Shown: positions 1 to 8,364, counted from the stretch's first letter. The stretch is 64,000 nt of DNA from Desulfovibrio sp. OH1186_COT-070 (GCF_003860215.1 NZ_RQYH01000010.1:1-64000), one strand, 5' to 3'. Made by a program: numbers and translations. Notes: generated from the sequence alone by a model not told the origin.

Positions 1-346
1 TTTACCAACGGCACGGCCCCCTTTTTTGCCGGGGCGAATGTCCCGTCAATGAAGGCTTCCCGCAAATCAAGCTTGCCGCGTTCCCGCAAGTCGTCGGCAA
101 GGCGAGCAGCACGGTGTCGAACACGCCTTCTTTTCGCCATCGCTGGAACCATCTGTGGCAAGTCTGGTACGGCGGATACCGTTCCGGCAAATCCTTCCAC
201 GGCGCGCCTGTACGCAGAATCCAAAGAATTCCGTTCAGGATGGCGCGAGGCTCATTGAGCACCGGCCTGCCTTGTCTTCTCGGCCCCTTGGGGCTGTCGG
301 GAAGAAGGGGCGCGAGTCGTTCCCACTGCTCATTGGTGATGTCCAT
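1..346 (-). pseudogene. IS5-type transposase, N-terminal part, frameshifted, cut by window edge
   Basis: N-terminal part of an IS4/IS5-superfamily transposase (the DUF4096-type domain: MDITNEQWERLAPLLP, then [16 protein letters not shown], then [19 protein letters not shown]). I place the start at the ATG at 344-346, preceded by GAGGTGGGA; upstream codons belong to the interrupted fic gene. Near positions 98-104 one base is missing relative to a continuous reading: the downstream frame then gives [19 protein letters not shown], typical of the family. A second frame change lies at 21-27, where the coding strand reads AAAAAAG; a -1 shift there gives GGRAVGK, the expected continuation. The A6G site could be a programmed frameshift, as known in the IS427 group of IS5 elements, but the first lesion looks disabling. 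The catalytic DDE region lies outside the window. Confidence 0.75.
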
Positions 347-382
347 TCCCACCTCGTGCGGGAAACTGACTGAATCGTACCC

Positions 383-505
383 CCCTTCAAACAAATACGC
401 ATGGATCTGCCGCAGCCCTCAGGTTGTGTCCACTTCCATGGCCTTAATGTCGCCGCTTTCAAACAGGCGTTGCGCATGATTCAGACTGGCTTCATCAATA
501 TTCAT
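383..505 (-). pseudogene. fic-like (AMPylase/filamentation) gene, N-terminal remnant broken by a stop and an IS
   Basis: Read on the minus strand from the ATG at 503-505, the sequence gives MNIDEASLNHAQRLFESGD, then KAMEVDTT, an in-frame TGA, then GLRQIHAYLFEGGYD. This order (EVGT..GL.QIH.YLFEG.YDFAG) is the familiar start of Fic/DOC-family proteins, which transfer AMP or similar groups to target proteins. The reading then runs straight into the transposase region, so the conserved Fic core motif is not here. The start is preceded by AAAGGCCG and overlaps (ATGA) the stop of a 24-codon upstream ORF at 502-576 that I do not recognise. Two independent lesions, the stop codon and the IS, mark it as dead. 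Family assignment comes from about 40 residues only. Confidence 0.6.
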
Positions 506-590
506 GGCGCATCGGCCTTTGATCTTTGCAGCGCTTTTCCAAACACTTTACCCATGCAGGCTGCCCTTGCACGCATCACTGCCGCCTTGC

Positions 591-1082
591 TTATGCGCGC
601 CCAAGCACAAAGCGTGCTTTTTCGATTTTCAGCATCATGTAGGGGGTCATGAAACGCAGGCCAAGCCCTGCGCAAACATTGGGAATTTTGATTTTCTTTG
701 GAGAGTTGGCGGGCACCTCATGGGTCACAACCACAAGGCCGTCGGCCAGAGCATGGGCAATGAGATAATAATCCGCTGCTTGCAAGAACGTATGAATGGC
801 TGCCTGTTCGTAGCTCTGGCCCATGACCCAGGTGCTGACAGAAGCAAAATGCGGCATGACGCTGGCATCTGTTTTGCGAAAAAAGTCGGTGCGTTGCTGA
901 CGCGCCCACATGGTCAGATCGTCCGCTCCAATTTCCAGTTCATCAGCCACCTTGTCGATGCTGCACACGATGCCCGCCGCATTTTTTTCTGCCAGCCACT
1001 CCCAGAATGCCGGGCAAAAATCCAGCCCATAATGCAGATTTTTTGCCTGGATGAACACATTGGCATCAAGCAGGTAGGTCAT
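591..1082 (-). CDS. PIN-domain protein, DUF4411-like (putative toxin)
   Basis: A 163-residue protein beginning MTYLLDANVFIQAKNLHYG, with the early Asp of a PIN-type nuclease strand, a conserved Glu in VADELE, and a late YYLIAHALADGLVVVTHE segment where the other acidic residues of the fold sit. This pattern matches the DUF4411 family of PIN-like proteins, thought to be metal-dependent RNases acting as toxins. Its ATG overlaps the TGA of the upstream XRE/ImmA gene by four bases (ATGA), so the two are translationally coupled. This is the arrangement expected of a toxin with a regulator/protease partner. Target RNA and toxicity are not deducible from sequence. Confidence 0.7.
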   Translation of the reverse strand: MTYLLDANVFIQAKNLHYGLDFCPAFWEWLAEKNAAGIVCSIDKVADELEIGADDLTMWARQQRTDFFRKTDASVMPHFASVSTWVMGQSYEQAAIHTFLQAADYYLIAHALADGLVVVTHEVPANSPKKIKIPNVCAGLGLRFMTPYMMLKIEKARFVLGRA

Positions 1083-2233
1083 GGCGCTACCCCCAGCACA
1101 CGCGCTGCGGTAAAGAGTGTCCCACTCTTTTTCACCCCCAGCAGGCGAAAGGCATCGCGGAACAAGGTCTGCCCTTCCAGGGTGCTGCCCAGTAACGCCT
1201 GTGCAAAACGCTTGCTGGCGCGTGTTCCCAGGGAACGATAAAAATCACCGCCGCCACTGGGGCTCTGCTTGCGGGCCTGAAGAGTGGCCAACTCTGCGCG
1301 GTATTGTTGCCAAAATTGTTCTTTATCCACAAATCCGGCATCAAACAAACGGCGCAGAACCACCAGTGTGCTGACTTTGAACAAGCGAGCCAGCCGAGTC
1401 GTTTCTTCGGCCAGCGGCAAGTCTGGCCTGTACGCTTCACGCGCAGCCTGAAGGGGCATCAAAAATTCGGCGGCAACAGCATTGCACCAACGCTCTGTGC
1501 GCCGTTCAGGAAGGCGGCCTGCCTCAGTATTGGAAACACCACTTTTTCCCAGCCACAAATGTGCAAGCTCGTGTGCCAGCGTAAACATTTGCGCTGCCCT
1601 GCTGTCCGCTCCATTGACAAAAATCAGAGGGGCCAGCTTGTCGGCCAAAGCAAAACCGCGAAATTCCTCCACCCGCAGCGTCCGGTGGCTGTTGCTTCCC
1701 ACAATGCCGCTCGTCATGACCAATACGCCTGCGTCTTCGGCCTTGCTGACAAGCTGGCGCAGGGATTTTTCCCAGTTGGGAAGGCTCTGACGTTCTTCCA
1801 GCGAAAATCTCAAGGTGTGGCGCATGGATTCCGCCACCCCCACAGGTTCACTGGCAATGGTGACGCTGCCGATGAAATCCAGCGGCTCAAAGTCGCTCAT
1901 GCGGGCATGGTCGCGATACCAGTCCTGTCGTTGCTGGCAGAGATACAACGCATCCAGCAGGTCAGGACTGGGGCGTAGTGCAGCATGCCCGGACACGGTA
2001 CGAAAATCGGCTATGGGCAACGCTTCTTGCGCGGGGGCAGGCAGAAAAAAATACCCGATGGGCATATGCACGGCACGGGCAAAGTCTTCCAACTGCTTCA
2101 AGGTTGGCTGCGCTTCGCCTTTCTCCCATGCGGCAAGCCTGGGGAAGCGATTTTCCAGCACAAATGCTTCCACTCCGGCGCGTTCACGCGCCCAGGTCAG
2201 CAATGCCGGGTTTATGGCAACGTGGGCACTCAT
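1079..2233 (-). CDS. XRE-type regulator with ImmA/IrrE metallopeptidase domain
   Basis: A 384-residue protein starting at the ATG at 2231-2233 (MSAHVAINPALLTWARERAG), four bases after a strong GGGGGAG ribosome site; the longer open frame upstream lacks such a site. Residues about 5-65 form an XRE-like helix-turn-helix (FPRLAAWEKGEAQPTLKQLE). The middle region is typical of ImmA/IrrE family proteins and carries the zinc-protease motif HELAH in FTLAHELAHLWLG, with a downstream EAGRLPERRTERWCNAVAAE segment. In phage ICEBs1 and Deinococcus, ImmA/IrrE proteases cleave a repressor. Here the protein is coupled to the PIN protein and may be its antitoxin or repressor; that role is inference. Confidence 0.8.
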   Translation of the reverse strand: MSAHVAINPALLTWARERAGVEAFVLENRFPRLAAWEKGEAQPTLKQLEDFARAVHMPIGYFFLPAPAQEALPIADFRTVSGHAALRPSPDLLDALYLCQQRQDWYRDHARMSDFEPLDFIGSVTIASEPVGVAESMRHTLRFSLEERQSLPNWEKSLRQLVSKAEDAGVLVMTSGIVGSNSHRTLRVEEFRGFALADKLAPLIFVNGADSRAAQMFTLAHELAHLWLGKSGVSNTEAGRLPERRTERWCNAVAAEFLMPLQAAREAYRPDLPLAEETTRLARLFKVSTLVVLRRLFDAGFVDKEQFWQQYRAELATLQARKQSPSGGGDFYRSLGTRASKRFAQALLGSTLEGQTLFRDAFRLLGVKKSGTLFTAARVLGVAP

Positions 2234-2254
2234 AAACTCCCCCCGAAACATCAC

Positions 2255-2278
2255 ACCTCTTGCATGCATGTGCAGCAG
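2255..2278. promoter_or_regulatory. Palindromic element upstream of the XRE/ImmA gene
   Basis: TGCATGCA at 2261-2268 is a perfect palindrome followed by TGTGCA, 28-42 bases upstream of the XRE/ImmA start and within the 221-base divergent gap to the deacetylase gene. XRE regulators often bind short palindromes in their own promoter, so this is a candidate operator. No convincing -35/-10 pair could be fixed around it. Confidence 0.25.
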
Positions 2279-2454
2279 GGAAACACGGACTTGCAATGCC
2301 CGGATGCTATATGAAAAAGGCGCATCGCACAATGAACCCGGCACCGCACGGCCGTTTGCACCGGCCTTGTCGGTCGCGCATGCGCGGCCTTCACATGCCA
2401 GCACCCAGCCCCATGCCGATTGCCTTGCGTGCCGCTTGTGCGTACTGTGGCGGC

Positions 2455-3444
2455 ATGAAGGATTCCCCAACGCAAACAGACGCCCCCCCCCTGCTGGTGG
2501 TGGTCAGCCTGGACGTGGAGGAAGAGGGCCTTTTTTCGGGCCGCTACGCCTCCACGGACTGTACGGTGCGCAACGTGGCCCTGCTGCGCCGCCTTGCCCC
2601 CATAAGCCGCGAACTGGATTTTCCGCTGACCCTGTTCTGCGCGCACACGGTCTTTGCCAGCGCAGAGGCCTGCGGGCATCTGGCCTGGATGCGCGACCAC
2701 TGCGGGGCGGAAATCGCGGCGCACCTGCACCACTGGAGCACCCCCCCGCTGTCGCCCCAACCTGCCGCAGGCGCGCCCCCGCGCACCCACCTTCTGCCGC
2801 GCGATCTCCTGCGCCGCCGCCTGCGCACCCTGCTGGACGCCGGGCGCGACTTCCAGTCCGCACCGCTCACGAGTTTTCGCATGGGGCGCTGGGATCTGAA
2901 ATCCGCCCTCCTCCCCCTGCTGGCCGAAGAAGGCCTGACCCTGGACAGCTCCGTTTGCCCCCTGCGCATTTTTTCCGGCGGGCCGGACCATTTTCTCGCG
3001 CCGTCCGATCCCTACTGGCCCGCCGAGGCTCCCGGCCTGCTGGAAGCCCCCCTGACCCAGATCCCCCTGTGGCCGGGGCTGGCACGCCTGTGGCACCGCG
3101 CTTTCCGGCAAAAATCCTGGGCAGATTCGTTCCATTGCTGGGGTGTTGCAAGCCCCAACCCCGTCTGGCACAGCGCGCCCGTGATGCGCGCGGCCGCCTG
3201 CCTGCACCGGCTGCGCGGAGGGAGGGTGCTCAACCTTTTCTGGCACTCCTCCGAACTTCTGCCCGGCGCGTCGCCCAACGTGCCCGACCAGCAATCCGCC
3301 GATGCCCTGCTGCGAAAGATTCACGCCTTCCTGGCCTGGCTGCGCGTCCGCCACAATGCGCGCGGGGTGACGGCCGCGGGCCTGCGCGCCCTGGCCCCTG
3401 CCCACAACTTCGGGCCGCGCCCCCAGGGCAACGGAGACTGGTGA
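2455..3444 (+). CDS. Polysaccharide deacetylase-like protein (WalW-type)
   Basis: A 329-residue protein. The N-terminus PPLLVVVSLDVEEEGLFSG holds the Asp-containing strand of a NodB-like carbohydrate esterase fold, followed by FPLTLFCAHTVFA, CGAEIAAHLHHWSTPP (the His pair expected to bind metal), TSFRMGRWDLKSALLPLL and LNLFWHSSELLPG. These match a group of polysaccharide deacetylase-family proteins sometimes annotated WalW. Substrate is unknown. The chosen ATG at 2455 has no good ribosome site, and upstream in-frame ATGs exist, but homology begins just after it. The stop overlaps the next ATG by one base (TGATG), so it is coupled to the phosphatase-superfamily gene and likely forms an operon with the following transporter. 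Confidence 0.65.
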   Translation: MKDSPTQTDAPPLLVVVSLDVEEEGLFSGRYASTDCTVRNVALLRRLAPISRELDFPLTLFCAHTVFASAEACGHLAWMRDHCGAEIAAHLHHWSTPPLSPQPAAGAPPRTHLLPRDLLRRRLRTLLDAGRDFQSAPLTSFRMGRWDLKSALLPLLAEEGLTLDSSVCPLRIFSGGPDHFLAPSDPYWPAEAPGLLEAPLTQIPLWPGLARLWHRAFRQKSWADSFHCWGVASPNPVWHSAPVMRAAACLHRLRGGRVLNLFWHSSELLPGASPNVPDQQSADALLRKIHAFLAWLRVRHNARGVTAAGLRALAPAHNFGPRPQGNGDW

Positions 3445-4229
3445 TGCCGCCCCTTGTCTTTGTTCTTCTGGACGGAGTTGCGGCGCAGCCCGCGCGCCGC
3501 TGCATGAGCCACATGCTGGCGCTGGAAGCGGCGGGCCAGGCGCGCTATGCCGAACTGGAATGCGAACTGCCGCCGCTTTCCCGCCCCGCCTACGCCACGC
3601 TGTTCAGCGGCCTGCCGCCAGCGCAGAGCGGCATTCTGCATAATGATGCCGCACACCTCTGCCCCCTGCCCACGGTTTTCGCGCGGGCCCGCGATGCCGG
3701 TCTGACCACGGCCGCTGCGGCCTATTTCTGGATCAGCGAAGTGTGCAACAGCAGCCCCTACGATCCGGCGCGCCACCGCCTGACCCACGACCCGGCGCTG
3801 CCCATTGCCCACGGCCTTTTTTACAGCCACGACGCCTATCCCGATCAGGATCTTTTTCATGATGCGGCCTGCCTGTTCCGCCGCTTCCGGCCCCATCTGC
3901 TGCTCGTGCACGCCATGGGCGCGGATTGTGCGGGCCATGCCCACGGCGGCGACAGCGAGGCCTATCATGAAGCCATCCGCCAGGCCGACGGACTGCTGGC
4001 CCGCTGGATGCCGGAATGGCTTGCGGCCGGAAGCACCCTTGTGGTCACCAGCGACCACGGCATGGACGCCCAGGGCAGCCACTACGACGATCTGGAGCGC
4101 ATTCGCCGCGTTCCCTTCTGGCTGGCGGGCGCGCAGGCGCAGGATCTTGCCCTGCCCCAAAGCCAGCGCGCAGTTGCCGCCCTGATGGAAAAGGCGCTGG
4201 GCATCGCCCCTGAAACTCGCAAATCCTGA
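3444..4229 (+). CDS. Alkaline phosphatase-superfamily hydrolase
   Basis: A 261-residue protein with the layout of metal-dependent phosphodiesterases/pyrophosphatases: MPPLVFVLLDGV (first metal Asp), PPLSRPAYATLFSGLPPAQS where the nucleophile lies, LLLVHAMGADCAGHAHG and VVTSDHGMDAQGSH, which supply the second metal set. No signal peptide is apparent, so a cytoplasmic role is likely. It is translationally coupled to the deacetylase-like gene in front, and 13 bases separate it from the transporter behind. The physiological substrate cannot be inferred; the pairing with a deacetylase suggests something to do with envelope glycans or phospho-sugars. Confidence 0.65.
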   Translation: MPPLVFVLLDGVAAQPARRCMSHMLALEAAGQARYAELECELPPLSRPAYATLFSGLPPAQSGILHNDAAHLCPLPTVFARARDAGLTTAAAAYFWISEVCNSSPYDPARHRLTHDPALPIAHGLFYSHDAYPDQDLFHDAACLFRRFRPHLLLVHAMGADCAGHAHGGDSEAYHEAIRQADGLLARWMPEWLAAGSTLVVTSDHGMDAQGSHYDDLERIRRVPFWLAGAQAQDLALPQSQRAVAALMEKALGIAPETRKS

Positions 4230-4242
4230 AGCAAAGGCCCCC

Positions 4243-5109
4243 ATGCACCAGGCATCCCTCGGCTATATCTGGATACTGCTGGCAGCCCTGTGCTGGTCCC
4301 TTCTGGGGATTGTCTCCCGCGTCTGCCTGGATGCAGGGGTTCTGCCTCTGGAAACCGCTTTCTGGAGGGCGGCTGTTGGCTGTCTTTTGTTTCTCATACA
4401 CGCCGCCTGCACCGACGGCAGGAGCGTCAAGCTGGGGCACGCGCTTTTGTTTGTGCTTTTCGGCGCCTGGGGCGTGGGCATCTTTTTTGCTTCCCTGCAA
4501 TATTCCATCCGGCTCAGCGGCGGAGCCACGGCGGTCATTCTGCTGTACACGGCGCCGGTATGGGTTGCGCTTTTCGCGCGCCTGTTTTTCCGGGAGCGCA
4601 TTTCGCGCCGCAAATGGCTGTCCATGGGCATTGCCCTGGCCGGAACAGCCCTGGTTTCCTTTTCCGGCGGCAGCCTGCCCGAGCATGCCTCCCCTGCGGG
4701 CATTGCCTGGGGGCTGCTGGCCGGGCTGTGCTATGCCTCGCACTACCCCTTTTACCGCTGGTGGCAGGCACGCTATTCCACAGCCTCCATCTACGCCCTG
4801 ATGCTGCTGGGAGGCCTTGCGGCCCTTGGCCTGAGCATGCCCGTCCGCACGGACTTTCCCCCGCAGATATGGCTCTGGCTGACCCTGCCGGGCATCCTGA
4901 CCTGTTATCTGGCCTATGTCTGTTACGGCCTGGCCCTCCGCCGCATCAGTCTGGTCCGGGCTGCTGTCATCTGCAACCTTGAACCGGTTCTCGGCACGCT
5001 CTGGGTCTGGCTGTTCAGGGACGAAAACTTTCTTCCGGCCGGCTGGCTTGGCTCCGCTCTGGTGCTCGCCTCCGTGGTTCTGCTGAGCGCCGACCCCGAA
5101 AAAGACTGA
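4243..5109 (+). CDS. EamA-family (drug/metabolite transporter superfamily) permease
   Basis: A 288-residue integral membrane protein with two EamA repeats and about ten hydrophobic helices, starting MHQASLGYIWILLAALCWS. Typical landmarks are GGATAVILLYTAPVWVALFA at the end of the first repeat and VRAAVICNLEPVLGTLWVWL at the equivalent place in the second. EamA proteins export or import small metabolites by proton exchange; the substrate here is unknown. It follows the phosphatase gene by 13 bases in the same orientation. Confidence 0.85.
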   Translation: MHQASLGYIWILLAALCWSLLGIVSRVCLDAGVLPLETAFWRAAVGCLLFLIHAACTDGRSVKLGHALLFVLFGAWGVGIFFASLQYSIRLSGGATAVILLYTAPVWVALFARLFFRERISRRKWLSMGIALAGTALVSFSGGSLPEHASPAGIAWGLLAGLCYASHYPFYRWWQARYSTASIYALMLLGGLAALGLSMPVRTDFPPQIWLWLTLPGILTCYLAYVCYGLALRRISLVRAAVICNLEPVLGTLWVWLFRDENFLPAGWLGSALVLASVVLLSADPEKD

Positions 5110-5127
5110 AAAAATCAGGAGAAAACC

Positions 5128-5256
5128 ATGTCCTTCCCCGCATTTCTGGCACACAAAAAGATCCTGCTTGCCCTGCTGGCCCTCAAGACCGGCGGCACAC
5201 TTTGCCTGGCAGCCTTTCTTCTTGCGCGCAGGCTGCGCCAACAGGCCCCGCGCTGA
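5128..5256 (+). CDS. Small single-span membrane protein
   Basis: A 42-residue ORF, MSFPAFLAHKKILLALLALK then TGGTLCLAAFLLARRLRQQ, with one hydrophobic segment bounded by positively charged residues. It starts 18 bases after the EamA gene with a good AGGAG site and an ATG. The basic C-terminus suggests a cytoplasmic end. It may be an accessory of the transporter, but it has no recognisable family. Confidence 0.5.
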   Translation: MSFPAFLAHKKILLALLALKTGGTLCLAAFLLARRLRQQAPR

Positions 5257-5316
5257 CAGCAAACCGCCTGCCCGGAATACGGGGGCTTTGTGCTCACAGC
5301 ATGCATTGCAAAAACA

Positions 5317-5332
5317 TGGCACTTTCCTTGCA
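5317..5332 (+). promoter_or_regulatory. Sigma-54 promoter (-24/-12)
   Basis: TGGCACTTTCCTTGCA matches the RpoN consensus (TGGCAC-N5-TTGCW) at every defined base, with the GG and GC at the required 10-base spacing. The predicted transcript start is near 5343, about 65 bases before the small ORF at 5408. Confidence 0.75.
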
Positions 5333-5407
5333 TGATTTTCGTGCAAAAACACATACCGCCGCAACGCGGAAATTTTGACCCTTTTGCACGCATCAAGGAA
5401 ATATGCC

Positions 5408-5656
5408 ATGAAAATCACCTCCCTCACCACGCCGTCCCCTTTGTCCTTTCTGCAGCCCGACAGGGATGCTGCGGCTTCGCCCACGCCTGCAACGCGGGAC
5501 ATGGTCAGCCTCAGCGCCACACGCCTGTTGCAGGACGATGAGGTTGACGGCGTGCTGGATCAGGCGCTGAAAGCCATTACCGGCGACCATGCGGGCGCGC
5601 TTTCCGTACACAGCGGCCTGAATCAGGGCCGCGTGTTCGCCCTGCTCGGCATATAG
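5408..5656 (+). CDS. Small conserved-looking hypothetical protein, sigma-54 controlled
   Basis: An 82-residue protein starting at the ATG at 5408 after AAGGA. The first half is a low-complexity segment rich in Ser, Thr, Pro and Ala; the second half (DDEVDGVLDQALKAITGDHA then GALSVHSGLNQGRVFALLGI) is compact and probably helical and ends in a glycine-hydrophobic tail. No signal peptide or membrane segment. I do not recognise a family. The strong sigma-54 promoter in front suggests that an enhancer-binding regulator controls it, separately from tyrS, which has its own sigma-70-type promoter downstream. Confidence 0.6.
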   Translation: MKITSLTTPSPLSFLQPDRDAAASPTPATRDMVSLSATRLLQDDEVDGVLDQALKAITGDHAGALSVHSGLNQGRVFALLGI

Positions 5657-5756
5657 TCCCGGCTCCCGAAACAAAAGGCCGTTTGGGCGTCCGCGCGGCG
5701 GGCGCGCAGGTTCCTTCTTCCGGCAGAGATGCGTTTGACAGCCCGCAGGGCCGCAT

Positions 5757-5786
5757 TTGACAGCGCAATCTCTCCGGGACTATGTT
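5757..5786 (+). promoter_or_regulatory. Sigma-70 promoter for tyrS
   Basis: A perfect TTGACA at 5757-5762 and TATGTT at 5781-5786 with an 18-base spacer, about 90 bases upstream of the tyrS ATG. A second TTGACA lies at 5735-5740 but has no partner at proper spacing. Confidence 0.6.
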
Positions 5787-5876
5787 TGTCTGCTTTGCAC
5801 ATCGTGCGCGATTCTGCCGCCCCACGGCGCGGCAGATCCGCTGCCCGCTTCTTGCCCGCAAACCGGAAAGGGAACC

Positions 5877-7070
5877 ATGAGCCAGACAGACCTCCAGATG
5901 GCCGCCATCAAGCGCGGCGTGGCCGAACTCATCAACGAGGAAGAACTGCGCAAAAAGATTGCGCGCGGCACGCCCCTGCGCGTCAAGGTAGGCTTTGATC
6001 CCACCGCGCCCGACCTGCATTTGGGGCACACGGTGGTCATGCACAAGATGCGCCATTTTCAGGAACTGGGGCACAGCGTGACCTTTCTCATCGGGGATTT
6101 TACCGGACGCATCGGCGATCCTTCGGGCCGCTCCGAAACCCGCCCCCCCCTCAGCGAGGAACAGGTGCTGGCCAATGCGGAAACCTACAAGAAGCAGGTT
6201 TTCAAAATCCTTGATCCGCAAAAAACGGAAATTGCCTTCAACTCTGCCTGGCTGGGCCAAATGGGCGCGGCGGACTTTATCCGCCTGGCCTCCAGCTACA
6301 CGGTGGCGCGCATGATGGAGCGCGATGATTTTGAAAAGCGCTTCCGCGAGCAGCGCCCCATCGCCATCCACGAATTTCTCTACCCCCTCTGTCAGGGATA
6401 TGACTCCGTGGCCCTGAAAAGCGATGTGGAGTTGGGCGGCACGGACCAGAAGTTCAATCTGCTCATGGGCCGCGGCCTCCAGGCCCATTACGGGCAGGAA
6501 AGCCAGTGCATCCTGACCATGCCGCTGCTGGAAGGCACTGACGGCGTGCGCAAAATGTCCAAGTCCTACGGCAACTATATCGGCATTGACGAGGCTCCGG
6601 ATCAGATTTTCGGCAAGATCATGGGCATTTCCGATGAGCTCATGTGGCGCTATTACGAACTTCTGTCCGCAAAAAGCCTGGACGACATTGCCGCTCTCAG
6701 GGAGGCCGTGCGCACGGGCAGCGCACACCCCAAAACCGCCAAGGAAGAGCTTGCCCACGAGATGGTCAGCCGCTACCACAGCGTCGATGCGGCCGATGCC
6801 GCCCGTCAGGGCTTCAACGCCATCTTTGCCGACGGCGGAGTGCCCGCCGACATGCCCGAACACTGCTGCGCCCAGGGCGAGGACAGTTCGCCCCCGGTCT
6901 TTCTGGAGGCGGCGGGCCTTGTCAAAAGCCGGGGAGAGGCCAAACGCCTGATAAAAGAAGGCGCGCTCTCTCTGGACGGGCAACGCTGGGACGACGCAGC
7001 CCCCCTTCCGCAGGGTTCCTATGTGGTCAGGCTGGGCAAAAAACGCTTTCTGCGCCTGACGGTTCGCTGA
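5877..7070 (+). CDS. tyrS: Tyrosyl-tRNA synthetase
   Basis: A 397-residue class I aminoacyl-tRNA synthetase that charges tRNA-Tyr. The ATG at 5877 follows GGAAAGGG. Visible are the HIGH-type motif in [20 protein letters not shown], the tyrosine pocket segment [20 protein letters not shown], and a perfect KMSKS loop in [11 protein letters not shown]. The C-terminal 60 residues ([20 protein letters not shown]) form the S4-like RNA-binding domain. The HLGH form and length fit the TyrRS-2 (TyrZ-like) subgroup. Thirteen bases later the sugar-phosphate bifunctional gene begins, so the two are probably cotranscribed. Confidence 0.96.
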   Translation: MSQTDLQMAAIKRGVAELINEEELRKKIARGTPLRVKVGFDPTAPDLHLGHTVVMHKMRHFQELGHSVTFLIGDFTGRIGDPSGRSETRPPLSEEQVLANAETYKKQVFKILDPQKTEIAFNSAWLGQMGAADFIRLASSYTVARMMERDDFEKRFREQRPIAIHEFLYPLCQGYDSVALKSDVELGGTDQKFNLLMGRGLQAHYGQESQCILTMPLLEGTDGVRKMSKSYGNYIGIDEAPDQIFGKIMGISDELMWRYYELLSAKSLDDIAALREAVRTGSAHPKTAKEELAHEMVSRYHSVDAADAARQGFNAIFADGGVPADMPEHCCAQGEDSSPPVFLEAAGLVKSRGEAKRLIKEGALSLDGQRWDDAAPLPQGSYVVRLGKKRFLRLTVR

Positions 7071-7083
7071 CCGGGGAGAGGCC

Positions 7084-8310
7084 GTGCAGAAACTCTATGT
7101 GGCCATGGTGGGCCTGCCCGCGCGCGGAAAGTCAACCTTGGCAAAACGCATCCGCGACGGGCTGACGGCAGAGGGCATCAGGGCGCGCCTGTTCAACAAC
7201 GGCGACCTGCGCCGCGCGCTCATGGGACCGGAGTCCACAGAGGCCGATTTTTACAACCACGACAACAGCTTTGGCCGTCAGGCCCGTGAAATGATCTGCC
7301 GCCGCAATATGGATCTGGCCCGCGCCTGGCTGGCAGAGGACGGCGAGGTGGCCATTCTGGACGCCACCAACGCCAGCCGCGCCCGCCGCGCGCTGCTGGA
7401 GCGCACGCTTGCGGACCATCCCCTGCTTTTTGTGGAATGCGTCAACGAAGACCCTCTGCTGCTCAAGGCCTGCATACAGCGCAAGGCCGACCTGCCCGAA
7501 TACGCAGACCACAGCAGGGAGGAGGCGCTGGACAGCTTCATGAAGCGCATCGGCTATTATGAGGCCATCTACGAGCCCCTGCAGGACGAAAAATTCCGGA
7601 TATGCGTGGACGCCACAGCCAACCGCATTCTGGACGAAAAACCCTGCGAGGGTTCCCCCTATTATCCGGCCATCCGCGAAATTCTGGTCACTCCTTGGGT
7701 CCACTGCCTCTATCTGGCCCGCCACGGGCAGACGGAATTCAATGTTCAGGGGCGCATCGGCGGCGACCCCCCGCTGACAGCCAGAGGCCGCGCGCAGGCC
7801 CAGGCTCTGGCAGAGCATTTGCGCGGGCACCCCGTGGACTGGGTTTTCACCTCCACGCGCATGCGCTCGCACGAGACCGCCGCTCCCCTTCTCGGCGAGC
7901 GCCCCAAAACCCACGTCATGGCGCTCACGGAATTTGACGAAATCCGGGCTGGCGACTGCGAAGGCATGCTCTACAGCGACATCCGCCAAAACATGCCCGC
8001 CGTGACCGCAGGCCGCAATGCGGACAAATACCGCTACGCCTACCCCAACGGGGAAAGTTATGCCATGCTTTCCGACAGGGTGCAGCGGGGGCTGCGGCGG
8101 GCCCTTTTTCTGGCCGGGGACAAACCCATGCTCATTGTAGGGCACCAGGCCGTCAACCGTGTGCTGCTTTCGCTTTTTCTGCGCCAGCGCACGGAGGATG
8201 TGCCGTATGTCCACGTTCCCCAGGACCAGTATTACCGTATTTCGCTGACTCCCCGCACAAAACTTTTCGAGCGCATCCCCTACGTCAGCCGCCGGACAGC
8301 CAGCGACTGA
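7084..8310 (+). CDS. 6-phosphofructo-2-kinase/fructose-2,6-bisphosphatase-like bifunctional protein
   Basis: A 408-residue protein with a GTG start after GGGGAGAG. Residues 1-205 are a P-loop kinase (GLPARGKST Walker A; LFNNGDLRRALMG; YNHDNSFGRQAREM) and residues about 210-408 a histidine phosphatase (LARHGQTEFNVQGRIGGD with the phospho-His, TEFDEIRAGDCEGM, and VGHQAVNRVLL). The order and motifs are those of the animal/plant PFK-2/FBPase-2, which makes and breaks fructose 2,6-bisphosphate. In bacteria that signal is not established, so the true substrate could be another sugar phosphate. It sits 13 bases after tyrS. Confidence 0.8.
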   Translation: MQKLYVAMVGLPARGKSTLAKRIRDGLTAEGIRARLFNNGDLRRALMGPESTEADFYNHDNSFGRQAREMICRRNMDLARAWLAEDGEVAILDATNASRARRALLERTLADHPLLFVECVNEDPLLLKACIQRKADLPEYADHSREEALDSFMKRIGYYEAIYEPLQDEKFRICVDATANRILDEKPCEGSPYYPAIREILVTPWVHCLYLARHGQTEFNVQGRIGGDPPLTARGRAQAQALAEHLRGHPVDWVFTSTRMRSHETAAPLLGERPKTHVMALTEFDEIRAGDCEGMLYSDIRQNMPAVTAGRNADKYRYAYPNGESYAMLSDRVQRGLRRALFLAGDKPMLIVGHQAVNRVLLSLFLRQRTEDVPYVHVPQDQYYRISLTPRTKLFERIPYVSRRTASD

Positions 8311-8364
8311 CCTTGCGGCGCGGGAGGATGCGCGCCGTTCACCCCCAACGCCAGAGGTATGCAC

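Noticed and set aside
2234-2470. Upstream extension of the XRE/ImmA frame
   Set aside because: The extension lacks a ribosome site and has no helix-turn-helix-related sequence; the ATG at 2233 has an excellent one.
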